Positions 1-10,323 of a stretch of DNA of 17,662 nt are shown here, in pieces. This stretch comes from an uncultured Desulfobacterales bacterium. Its GTDB lineage: Bacteria > Desulfobacterota > Desulfobacteria > Desulfobacterales > G020354645. Position 1 is the first letter of the stretch, and each line of letters opens with the position of its first letter. Location of the stretch: contig CAMYNZ010000163.1 of assembly GCA_947259865.1 (NCBI GenBank), forward strand, positions 1-17,662. Reading direction: 5' to 3'. The position numbers were made by a program, and so were the translations under genes. The notes below the pieces were generated by a model. That model was given only the letters and a program-made list of their open reading frames with translations, searched no databases and was not told the DNA's origin.

Positions 1-470
1 TTAAAACGCAAAGGGCAGCTGCCGCTAAAAAAGGCAAACTGCGGTGCCAGTTTCTGTGATGGCGGCTGTTGTAAGGGCAGGCGATAAAATAGAAGGCGGT
101 TGCCGCTGCTGGGCCCGGCAAACAGCAACCCGGGATCTTGTCCTCTAAAAAATTGCCCCGGCCCCTGAACGGGTTAAATAAGTGAGGGGTTAGAGAGATT
201 TAAAAAACAGGCAGCTACATGAATCATCAGCGACTGCATCGTGCAAACTCATGCATAAGGGATCCTAACGAAAGAACAGCGATCAACGCATAACACTAAA
301 GTTGGGGTAGGATCAACAGCGTGCATTCAAGCTAATTTTGGGTTACCGCCTGTTCATTCGTAAGGCTCCCTAATGCATTCAAACAGTGCACGATTTCGCT
401 GCTGATAATTCATTCCGCTGGTATCAGTAAATTGGCGTAAAAATCCCCCGACAAAAAAAAGGACAGCTTT
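1..470. other. Gene-free region upstream of asnS
   Basis: I see no credible coding frame, tRNA or rRNA here. The left part (1-218) is moderately GC-rich and contains a perfect 10-bp palindrome, GGCAGCTGCC, at 14-23. The right part is dominated by the long inverted repeat at 219-413, described separately. The last bases hold the asnS ribosome binding site (AAGGA at 459-463). A weak -10-like hexamer, GATAAT (404-409), lies in the right arm of the repeat but has no good -35 partner. The region could be a decayed mobile fragment or the leader of asnS; I cannot decide which. Confidence 0.5.
219..413. repeat. Long imperfect inverted repeat (about 195 bp)
   Basis: The left arm (219-279) and right arm (350-413) are imperfect reverse complements. 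Read inward, both arms share ATGAAT-x-ATCAGC, then ATCGTGCA, then ATGCAT-x-AGGGA-x-CCT-x-ACGAA-x-GAACAG, with single mismatches at each x and a 3-nt offset in the middle. The inner 70 bases (280-349) are not clearly paired. The size and terminal symmetry resemble a MITE-like non-coding element. The same symmetry would also let a transcript fold into a long hairpin ahead of asnS. No clear target-site duplication was found beyond a possible CAT on each side. Confidence 0.6.
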
Positions 471-1853
471 ATGGAACGCACAAAAATTTTTAAGCTTTTA
501 CAGTCAGAGGCCCCCATAGAAAAAGTGCTGATAAAAGGCTGGATACGAACGCGCCGTGATGCCAAAGGTTTTTCTTTTATCGAAATCAACGACGGGTCAT
601 GCCTGAAAAACATTCAGGTCATCGCCGGCGAAACCGTCGCCAATTACGAAGAAATAAAAAAACTCTCAACCGGATCGGCCGTATCGGTAACCGGACAGTT
701 AGTCGCATCTCAAGGCGGCGGCCAGAAGTGGGAAATCCAGGCCCACAGGATTGACCTCATCAGCCTGGCCCCCGACACCTATCCACTGCAAAAAAAACGT
801 CACAGCGACGAATATTTAAGAACGATCGCCCATTTAAGACCGCGCACAAACAAATACGGGGCGGCTTTTCGTATACGCTCCGAAATGGCCTTTGCCATCC
901 ATAAATTTTTCAGGGATCGGGGATTTAAATATATCCATTCGCCAATTATCACCGGGTCCGATTGTGAAGGGGCCGGAGAAATGTTTACGGTGACAACCCT
1001 TGACCTGAACGAGATACCCCAAAAGGCGGGGCGGGCCGATTATTTTCAGGATTTTTTTGGCAGGGAAGCCAGTCTTACGGTATCCGGCCAGCTGTCAGCC
1101 GAGATGTTTGCGCTGGCACTGGGGGACGTTTACACATTCGGGCCGACGTTTAGGGCTGAGAACTCCAATACCCGTCGTCATGCAGCCGAGTTCTGGATGG
1201 TGGAACCCGAAATGGCTTTCTGTAACCTCGACTGCAATATGGATCTGGCCGAGGAGCTCATAAAAAATCTAACCACCTTTGTCATGGAAGAATGTAAAGA
1301 TGACCTCGAACTTTTTGCAAAATTTGTGGATAAGGGTTTAATGGCGACCCTGGAAAATACGGCCTTCTCGGATTACGTCAGATTGCCCTATGCCGAGGCC
1401 ATCGAAATATTAAGTAAATCCGGTCAAAAATTTGAATATGACATTGGTTTCGGCAAAGATCTACAGTCGGAGCATGAGCGATTTTTAACGGAGAAACATT
1501 TTAAAAAACCGGTGATTGTTTTTGATTATCCCAAAAGTATAAAACCGTTTTACATGCGGTTAAACTCTGACGACGCGACGGTTGCGGCCATGGATGTTCT
1601 GGTGCCCGCCATCGGTGAAATAATCGGCGGCAGCCAGCGTGAAGAACGCCTGGATGTGCTGGTTTCCAGGATGGAAGAAATGGGATTATCAAAAACAGAT
1701 TACTGGTGGTATATCGAGGCCCGTAAATACGGTTCGGTTGAACACAGCGGTTTTGGACTGGGATTCGAACGATTGCTCATGCTGGTGACAGGTATCCGTA
1801 ATATCAGAGATGTGATCCCTTTTCCCAGGACACCGAAAAATATAGAATTTTGA
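471..1853 (+). CDS. asnS: Asparagine--tRNA ligase (AsnRS), class II
   Basis: This gene encodes asparaginyl-tRNA synthetase, which charges tRNA-Asn with asparagine in the cytoplasm using ATP. At 460 residues it has the usual bacterial length. An N-terminal OB-fold anticodon-binding domain (about 17-100) contains GWIRTRRDAKGFSFIEINDG. The class II catalytic core follows: motif 1 around 147-160, motif 2 at 227-247 (FRAENSNTRRHAAEFWMVEP, with the ATP-contacting Arg) and motif 3 at 427-435 (GFGLGFERL). The HAAEFWMVEPEMAF string and the C-terminal PFPRTPKNIEF are AsnRS features that separate it from AspRS and LysRS. The ATG at 471 is supported by AAGGA seven bases upstream. It appears monocistronic, facing the thymidylate synthase gene across a 208-bp spacer. 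A functional asnS suggests direct Asn-tRNA synthesis in this organism, though it does not exclude a GatCAB route as well. Confidence 0.97.
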   Translation: MERTKIFKLLQSEAPIEKVLIKGWIRTRRDAKGFSFIEINDGSCLKNIQVIAGETVANYEEIKKLSTGSAVSVTGQLVASQGGGQKWEIQAHRIDLISLAPDTYPLQKKRHSDEYLRTIAHLRPRTNKYGAAFRIRSEMAFAIHKFFRDRGFKYIHSPIITGSDCEGAGEMFTVTTLDLNEIPQKAGRADYFQDFFGREASLTVSGQLSAEMFALALGDVYTFGPTFRAENSNTRRHAAEFWMVEPEMAFCNLDCNMDLAEELIKNLTTFVMEECKDDLELFAKFVDKGLMATLENTAFSDYVRLPYAEAIEILSKSGQKFEYDIGFGKDLQSEHERFLTEKHFKKPVIVFDYPKSIKPFYMRLNSDDATVAAMDVLVPAIGEIIGGSQREERLDVLVSRMEEMGLSKTDYWWYIEARKYGSVEHSGFGLGFERLLMLVTGIRNIRDVIPFPRTPKNIEF

Positions 1854-1888
1854 CATCGATAACTTGAGTGGTGGTTGATGAAATATCT

Positions 1889-1907
1889 GCGACCACAAGA
1901 GGGTCGC
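1889..1907. repeat. Perfect hairpin between convergent genes
   Basis: GCGACC (1889-1894) pairs with GGTCGC (1902-1907) around a 7-nt loop. It lies 35 bp after the asnS stop. No T-run follows on either strand, so it is not a standard intrinsic terminator. It could still serve as a 3' end structure for the asnS transcript. Confidence 0.45.
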
Positions 1908-1920
1908 GCCGATTGCTATA

Positions 1921-2011
1921 GATGCTGGATGCTTGTTGTTTATAGAATTTCGCAGCCTTTCGGATTATCGAGCATCCAGCAACCAGCATCTGATTGTTTA
2001 TTAGAATTCGC
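1921..2011. repeat. GATGCTGG-type inverted repeat with an embedded 18-bp direct repeat
   Basis: GCTGGATGCT (1924-1933) is perfectly complementary to AGCATCCAGC (1971-1980). GATGCTGG (1921-1928) can instead pair with CCAGCATC (1983-1990). Overlapping this, TTGTTTATAGAATTTCGC (1936-1953) recurs as TTGTTTATTAGAATTCGC (1994-2011) with two single-base indels. The arrangement looks like a dispersed intergenic repeat sitting where asnS and the thymidylate synthase gene converge. No coding potential was recognised. Confidence 0.55.
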
Positions 2012-2061
2012 TTGTACGGTCCTTTGGGCGCCCCTATTTAGCAAGGCTTCCGAGAAAAGGC

Positions 2062-2853
2062 TCACTCCCTCATACAGCGCATTTTGGCAAGCTCCTCGGC
2101 GTAGCCGTAAAGGTGAAGCCCTTTGCTTTCAACGATCATCTCACCGTCTTTAACGCCAATTTCTGCGGACATGTATTCTTTCAGGTTTTGAATACCGGCC
2201 AGATTGGCAGGTAGCCCTCCCCAAAGATCCCAGCTGCGAAAATAGACACAGAAATTAAGCGTGTCATCCTGAATCCGGGTATCTATGGAGCGCAGGCAGG
2301 GGGGATCTACAAGGGTGATATCCGAAGGATGTGCAACCTGTAACACCATCTGGTTATTGCGTTCACCGTATTTTTTATAGGTGGCGATGACCCATTCAAT
2401 TTGATTGAGATAGAGATTTCCGTCTTCTTCGAATACGGATTTTCCGTCGATGGCGCGCTTATCGATGATTTCGGTATTCCCATTTTCCCACCAGGCGAGT
2501 TTATCACCGTCGATGGCTGCTTTCGTCAAGCGTTCACCATAGGTATAGGACTCACCGGGTTCCTTGGATCCGGTCATCAGATACTCAATGTAGGATCTTT
2601 CATAGCCGTCACCACCGTAAATGTAGGCATCCTCAACCGGGTTCGGTATGCCGCAGGAAGGCGGAATGTCCGGCAACAGGGGTTGTGTGTCAGGATGCTT
2701 TACGTGTCCGATAAAATAATCGTATTCCAGCCGCGTTTGTCCGGCATAGCTGCCGCGATCAATATTAAATCGTCGCCCGTGATCGAGGATATCGTGTACC
2801 GCCTGAAACCATAAATCCGGCAGATCCCTGGCATTAATCATATGTATCTTCAT
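2062..2853 (-). CDS. Thymidylate synthase, methanogen/archaeal-type ThyA family
   Basis: This gene likely encodes dTMP synthase, which methylates dUMP using a folate donor. The 263-residue protein keeps the ThyA fold signatures. PPC is at 184-186, with Cys186 the expected nucleophile. FRSWDLWGGLPANLAG at 205-220 corresponds to the classical RSxDxxxGLPxN dUMP-binding segment, with Asp209 and Asn217. HLYGY at 247-251 corresponds to the HxY nucleotide-binding pair. The residue after Cys186 is Leu rather than the His of Escherichia coli-type ThyA (PPCH), and the N-terminal half resembles the methanogen-type family rather than classical ThyA. The ATG at 2853 is preferred over upstream in-frame codons because those lie inside gyrB and because GAAGGA precedes it at good spacing. 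It starts 16 nt after gyrB and is probably co-transcribed with dnaN and gyrB. Family assignment is by motif; the exact folate cofactor is unknown. Confidence 0.82.
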   Translation of the reverse strand: MKIHMINARDLPDLWFQAVHDILDHGRRFNIDRGSYAGQTRLEYDYFIGHVKHPDTQPLLPDIPPSCGIPNPVEDAYIYGGDGYERSYIEYLMTGSKEPGESYTYGERLTKAAIDGDKLAWWENGNTEIIDKRAIDGKSVFEEDGNLYLNQIEWVIATYKKYGERNNQMVLQVAHPSDITLVDPPCLRSIDTRIQDDTLNFCVYFRSWDLWGGLPANLAGIQNLKEYMSAEIGVKDGEMIVESKGLHLYGYAEELAKMRCMRE

Positions 2854-2869
2854 AAGTTTGCTGATTCCT

Positions 2870-6423
<3,554 letters not shown>

Positions 6424-6598
6424 AATTTAATCCTTACTATTAGTATAAGTATTTAATAGATGATGAATAGTATGGATTGTTAATAAGTATAATAACTTTT
6501 TAACGCTATAATTTCACATACAAAAATAAATGAATGCGTCGATAAGATCCGTATGATTTCCTTATCAAAATGTCAGCATAATTAACATAAAATATTTG

Positions 6599-6628
6599 AT
6601 TGTTTATAACGGTTAAATTATGAACAAT
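6599..6628. repeat. Operator-like inverted repeat upstream of dnaN
   Basis: ATTGTTTATAA (6599-6609) and TTATGAACAAT (6618-6628) are inverted copies matching at 10 of 11 positions, separated by 8 nt. The symmetry fits a dimeric regulator site, or oppositely oriented initiator sites, in the dnaN/EndoQ-UvrD spacer. The binding protein is unknown. Confidence 0.5.
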
Positions 6629-6648
6629 ACGTTGCACATAAGTATTGT
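6624..6648. repeat. Perfect 7-bp inverted repeat overlapping the previous palindrome
   Basis: ACAATAC (6624-6630) and GTATTGT (6642-6648) are exact reverse complements around an 11-nt spacer containing GCACATAA. The left arm shares ACAAT with the preceding palindrome, so the two structures are mutually exclusive or form a composite site. Confidence 0.45.
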
Positions 6649-6780
6649 AAATCACCATTCGTCAAAGAAATCAATATATAGTGCTTAATAACCCCAAATT
6701 ATGTATATATAGCGTAAGAACCCCCGTGTTACAAGGATATTTTGTTATACTATTAATTACTTAATTTTAAAAGAACGACC

Positions 6781-8433
6781 ATGCAATTCATCGCTGATCT
6801 CCATATTCATTCCAAATTTTCAAGAGCCACGGCCAAAACTCTCGATCTTGAAAATCTGCATCTAGCGGCCCAAAAGAAAGGCATAACGGTGATTGGCACC
6901 GGCGACTTTACCCATCCGGGCTGGCACGCTGAAATCAGGGAAAAATTGGTTCCGGCCGAAGAAGGTCTTTTTAGGTTAAAAGACAACCTTCGTCATCTTA
7001 TCGACCCGCACGTTCCCCCGGCCTGCCGCAGTGAACCTCGCTTTATGTTGGTTTCGGAAATCAGCAATATCTATAAAAAGGACGGAAAAACCCGAAAGAT
7101 TCACAATCTTGTCTTTTTACCAGATCTGGAATCCGTTGCAAAATTTAACCGCACCCTGGAAAAAATTGGAAATATTCATTCAGACGGCCGCCCCATTCTG
7201 GGGTTGGATGCCAAAAATCTACTCGAGATTGTATGTGAAACATCAACCCATGGATTTTTAATTCCCGCCCATATTTGGACGCCCTGGTTTTCTATTCTGG
7301 GTTCTAAATCCGGCTTTGATTCCATCGAGGAATGTTTCGAGGATCTCACACCATACATTTTTGCCGTTGAAACCGGACTTTCTTCGGATCCCCCTATGAA
7401 CTGGCGGTTTTCCGGATTAGACGGTCTTACGATGGTATCCAATTCCGACGCACATTCCCCTGCCAAACTCGGCCGAGAAGCAAACATATTCAATACCGAG
7501 TTATCCTATCCGGCAATTAAATCTGCCATTCGTTCAGGGGATCCGGCCCACTTTCTGGGTACTTTTGAATTTTATCCCGAAGAAGGAAAATACCACCTGG
7601 ATGGACACCGTAAATGCAATGTTCGTCTCTGGCCGCAAAACACCCTGAAACAGGGTGGTATTTGTCCCCAGTGTAATAAACCGGTAACCCTTGGCGTGCT
7701 ATACCGGGTTGAAGAATTGGCGGATCGACCCCAGGGTCTGAAGCCCCATAATCATCATCCCTATTACCATATTATTCCGCTAACCGAGGTTTTATCTGAA
7801 ATCCTGATGGTGGGCCCGGGATCCAAAAAGGTTCATAAGAATCTTAACGAACTGTTAAAAAAATACGGCCCGGAACTCAAGATTCTCCACAGTCTCGAAT
7901 CGCAAAGACTGGGTGATTCGGGGATTCCGTTATTGGGTGAAGCAATCACCAGGATGCGCAGTGGTAAAATCGAACGTGATCCCGGATATGATGGGGAATT
8001 CGGTAAAATAAAGATGTTTAAACCATCAGAACGTGCAATTCTTCTGGGCCAAAAACCTCTTTTTTCATTAGCGGGCCAAAGTTCTGGATCACCCGAAGTC
8101 CGGCCGCTTTTCAAGAAACGATTGGCTAAACCGGCACGTTTAATCGCACAACCGCATAAAACGGTCCTGGACCGGCCCAGGGATGAAACCGTGGACATAA
8201 TTGATTGCTGTGACAGGACCCAATTAAATCGAGAACAACGTTGTGCGGTTGAACACCCGGCCGATACGCTTTTAATCCTTCACCAACCAGGCCGCGCGAC
8301 AGATGTGCCGCCGACTGAGGATGCTTTTGCCCGAGGGGCTGCAACTGCCCCTGGTAACCACCTTCCATTCATTTTGCTATCACACGTTACAGGAAGCCAA
8401 TCCAAAAACCACCACCATGTTGATTGCCGATGA
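6781..8433 (+). CDS. EndoQ-like PHP-domain endonuclease (N-terminal half of the disrupted fusion)
   Basis: Archaeal EndoQ nicks DNA 5' of deaminated bases such as uracil and hypoxanthine; this protein belongs to the same PHP family by motif. DLHIHSKFSRAT (6-17) is the first metal-binding PHP motif, TGDFTHPGW (40-48) the second, and PAHIWTPWF (162-170) and SNSDAHS (220-226) supply further metal ligands. A zinc-finger-like segment follows: Cys279 in HRKCNVRLWP, then CPQC (295-298) and KPVTLGVLYRVEELADRP. PGYDGEFGKIKMF (401-413) closes the nuclease domain. Residues 480-499 already belong to the helicase (LNREQRCAVEHP). The last 51 residues (500-550) are out-of-frame sequence overlapping the helicase coding frame and should not be read as real protein. 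The ATG at 6781 fits the family N-terminus, although no good Shine-Dalgarno sequence is visible. The nuclease domain itself looks intact and could still be expressed alone. Confidence 0.82.
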   Translation: MQFIADLHIHSKFSRATAKTLDLENLHLAAQKKGITVIGTGDFTHPGWHAEIREKLVPAEEGLFRLKDNLRHLIDPHVPPACRSEPRFMLVSEISNIYKKDGKTRKIHNLVFLPDLESVAKFNRTLEKIGNIHSDGRPILGLDAKNLLEIVCETSTHGFLIPAHIWTPWFSILGSKSGFDSIEECFEDLTPYIFAVETGLSSDPPMNWRFSGLDGLTMVSNSDAHSPAKLGREANIFNTELSYPAIKSAIRSGDPAHFLGTFEFYPEEGKYHLDGHRKCNVRLWPQNTLKQGGICPQCNKPVTLGVLYRVEELADRPQGLKPHNHHPYYHIIPLTEVLSEILMVGPGSKKVHKNLNELLKKYGPELKILHSLESQRLGDSGIPLLGEAITRMRSGKIERDPGYDGEFGKIKMFKPSERAILLGQKPLFSLAGQSSGSPEVRPLFKKRLAKPARLIAQPHKTVLDRPRDETVDIIDCCDRTQLNREQRCAVEHPADTLLILHQPGRATDVPPTEDAFARGAATAPGNHLPFILLSHVTGSQSKNHHHVDCR

Positions 8434-10114
8434 TTTCGATCAAAAATATTTTATTCACCAAACGATAGCGTCCCTCGAAAAAAACGGTGTTCATATCCCT
8501 TTTAAACCCCGAGAAATTCTGGATAAGATAGTTTCTGCCAAACAGCGAATATTAGGTCCTCAGGATAACCTCGGATCCGTTGCCAGCCAATCCGAAATCG
8601 AAATCCTTGCCATCCTTTATCACGCCTATCAGAAGTTAATGTCATTAAGCGGTTATTGCGATTACGAAGATCTGATTTTTAAAATCGTGCGGCGGCTTGA
8701 ATCTGATGATATCACCACCAGAAAAATTCTAAATCGCTTTCAGCATATTCTGGTCGATGAATATCAGGATTTAAACCATGGACAATATCGAATGGTGAGG
8801 GCCCTTTCACCGCCGGGTAAGAATCTGTTTGTGATAGGTGATCCGGATCAATCCATATATGGGTTCCGGGGGTCAGAGGTGCGTTATTTTGATAAATTTC
8901 TAAAAGACTACCCGGACGCCGAAGTCATTCGACTCAAGCAGAATTATCGGTCTACCCGGGCGATCCTTGATGCCGCCATCCAAGTTATGGCGATCACAAA
9001 CAACCGCAAACACCTGGAGACAGCGATTTATTCAAAAATTAAAGGGGTAAAAACCCTTAATATTGTTGAAGCGGTCTCTGAGAAAGCCGAAGCGGTATCG
9101 ATCGGCCAAACCATCGAAAAGATGGTCGGCGGTATCGGATTTTATTCCATTGATTTTGACAAGATAGATACCGCGGATGAGATTGCAACCCGCAGTTTCT
9201 CGGATTTCGCGGTTCTTTATCGAACCAAGCATCAGGGAGACATTATTGCCGATGTGTTCCAAAAAGCCGGTATACCCTGTCAGGTGGTGAGCAGAGAAGA
9301 TGCGTTTCAAAAAAAAGGAATGGCAGCGCTTTTATCGGTCATGCGGGTATTCGAGGGCCTCGGGTCATATTTGGATTTTGAAAGGATGATTAAATTGACG
9401 GCCGTCGACATCGGTGAAACGTCGCTGGCTAACTTTGCGGCTTGGGGTTATCAAAACGAGTGGACATTTTCCCGGGCCCTTCAAAGTGTGCGCTGCTTTC
9501 CGATTCGAGGTATGAAAAAAAATGTCCAGCAGAAATTTTATGATGTGTCCCTCAAACTCGCCCAACTAAAAGAACAGATCCAGCCCCTGAAGATCGAAAA
9601 AAGGCTGCGGTTTATTCTGGACAATCGCTTAATACCCCTTACAGCGGAAGGCAGGCTGCGCTTGGAGGCAGCATTCATCGAAAACAGCGCTGCCTTTCAA
9701 AAATTTAATACCCCCAATCCCGAACTCCTATCAAAGATTGGACTGGCGTCCGATACAGACCTTTACAACCCGCGCAGTGAAAAGGTTGCCCTGTTGACCA
9801 TGCATGCCGCCAAAGGGCTCGAATTTCCGGTTGTCTTTATCGCAGGTTGCGAAAATGGTTTCATACCTTTTCAGAGACCGGGGCATGCGGCGGCGGATAT
9901 CAACGAAGAAAGACGGCTTTTTTATGTTGCCGTGACCCGCGCCAGGGAGCGGCTCATCCTGACCTATGCCCAAAAGCGCCGGATACACGGTAAAACTGCC
10001 ACGAGGCAACCTTCCCCGTTTATCAATGATATTCAAACAACATTGAAACAGTACCGAGCACCGAAAATGCCCAAAACAAAAGATGATAAAGCCGTCCAGT
10101 TGAAACTTTTTTGA
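8303..10114 (+). CDS. UvrD/PcrA-like SF1 helicase, C-terminal part of the disrupted fusion, lacking Walker A
   Basis: The frame holds almost all SF1A helicase motifs. Motif Ia is just upstream of the first ATG (TNQAARQM from 8282). Motif Ib is TTFHSF (19-24), II VDEYQD (151-156), III GDPDQSIYGFRG (179-190), IV QNYRST (213-218), V TMHAAKGLEFPVVF (499-512) and VI EERRLFYVAVTRAR (535-548). The Walker A motif is missing because of the lesion at about 8278. Without an independent ribosome site, and with conserved helicase sequence continuing upstream of the ATG, this is not a free-standing gene in origin. The final residues are QLKLF, resembling the beta-clamp-binding pentamer QL[S/D]LF. As read, the protein should not hydrolyse ATP. 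UvrD-like identity is clear; function in the cell is doubtful. Confidence 0.78.
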   Translation: MCRRLRMLLPEGLQLPLVTTFHSFCYHTLQEANPKTTTMLIADDFDQKYFIHQTIASLEKNGVHIPFKPREILDKIVSAKQRILGPQDNLGSVASQSEIEILAILYHAYQKLMSLSGYCDYEDLIFKIVRRLESDDITTRKILNRFQHILVDEYQDLNHGQYRMVRALSPPGKNLFVIGDPDQSIYGFRGSEVRYFDKFLKDYPDAEVIRLKQNYRSTRAILDAAIQVMAITNNRKHLETAIYSKIKGVKTLNIVEAVSEKAEAVSIGQTIEKMVGGIGFYSIDFDKIDTADEIATRSFSDFAVLYRTKHQGDIIADVFQKAGIPCQVVSREDAFQKKGMAALLSVMRVFEGLGSYLDFERMIKLTAVDIGETSLANFAAWGYQNEWTFSRALQSVRCFPIRGMKKNVQQKFYDVSLKLAQLKEQIQPLKIEKRLRFILDNRLIPLTAEGRLRLEAAFIENSAAFQKFNTPNPELLSKIGLASDTDLYNPRSEKVALLTMHAAKGLEFPVVFIAGCENGFIPFQRPGHAAADINEERRLFYVAVTRARERLILTYAQKRRIHGKTATRQPSPFINDIQTTLKQYRAPKMPKTKDDKAVQLKLF

Positions 10115-10323
10115 TCCTCCCAACGACCCTTACCTGCCAGGTGAATAAAAAACGGATCTTTTGCGGTCTTTCTCCCGGCTTTGGATAAAAAGGAATGGTA
10201 TTTGGGTCCTGTCTGTCCTTATAATTACAGCGATTGTGACGATACATTACCACAAGGCTAGCATACCGACTCGAATTTACCTTCGTTTGTGATCCCCTTT
10301 AAGGCCAAAAATGTGAAGCGGGT

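Larger units (their letters stand above)
6424..6780. promoter_or_regulatory. AT-rich divergent spacer between dnaN and the EndoQ-UvrD gene; possible origin region
   Basis: No gene was recognised here. Base composition falls sharply: I count 13 G+C in 6481-6540 and 17 G+C in 6601-6660, well below the flanking genes. It must hold the promoters for both divergent genes, but I see no strong sigma70 pair. On the minus strand TATACT and TTAACA are weak candidates for dnaN. Three 9-mers of the form TTATnAACA occur (minus strand 6479-6487 and 6602-6609 region, plus strand 6618-6626). Each is one base off the loose DnaA-box pattern TTWTnCACA. That is suggestive of an origin but well short of proof, because AT-rich DNA produces such near-matches by chance. 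Confidence 0.45.
6781..10114 (+). pseudogene. EndoQ (PHP)-UvrD helicase fusion gene, disrupted by an internal deletion and frameshift at about 8278
   Basis: Two overlapping frames together make one protein of a known bacterial design: an EndoQ-like PHP nuclease followed by an SF1 UvrD/PcrA-like helicase. Frame 1 carries the nuclease and the helicase Q-motif region (LNREQRCAVEHPADTLLI, ending at 8277). Frame 2 resumes at motif Ia (FTNQAARQM, from 8279). Helicases of this family have about 30 residues between these points, including the GPGxGKT Walker A motif; they are absent here. Frame arithmetic requires the missing length to be 3n+2 bases, roughly 90-100. Without Walker A the helicase cannot bind ATP normally. 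This is either a recent inactivating deletion or an assembly or sequencing error. The rest of both halves is well conserved and free of stops, which favours a recent event or an error. Confidence 0.7.

Noticed and set aside
219..413. A tRNA gene or riboswitch upstream of asnS
   Set aside because: No GTTCGA-type T-loop, no CCA end or cloverleaf pairing, and no T-box specifier structure could be recognised.
1875..2153. Open frame of 92 codons on the + strand after asnS
   Set aside because: It runs through the repeat block and antisense to the thymidylate synthase gene, is rich in Cys, Arg and Ser, and resembles no family I recognise.
6601..6627. True DnaA boxes upstream of dnaN
   Set aside because: The TTATnAACA matches each miss the conserved C at position 6, and such near-matches are expected by chance in DNA this AT-rich; kept only as a weak hint.
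8278..8433. C-terminal 51 residues of the EndoQ frame as a novel protein tail
   Set aside because: These bases encode conserved helicase motifs in frame 2 (TNQAARQM, TTFHSF), so the frame 1 reading is a frameshift product.
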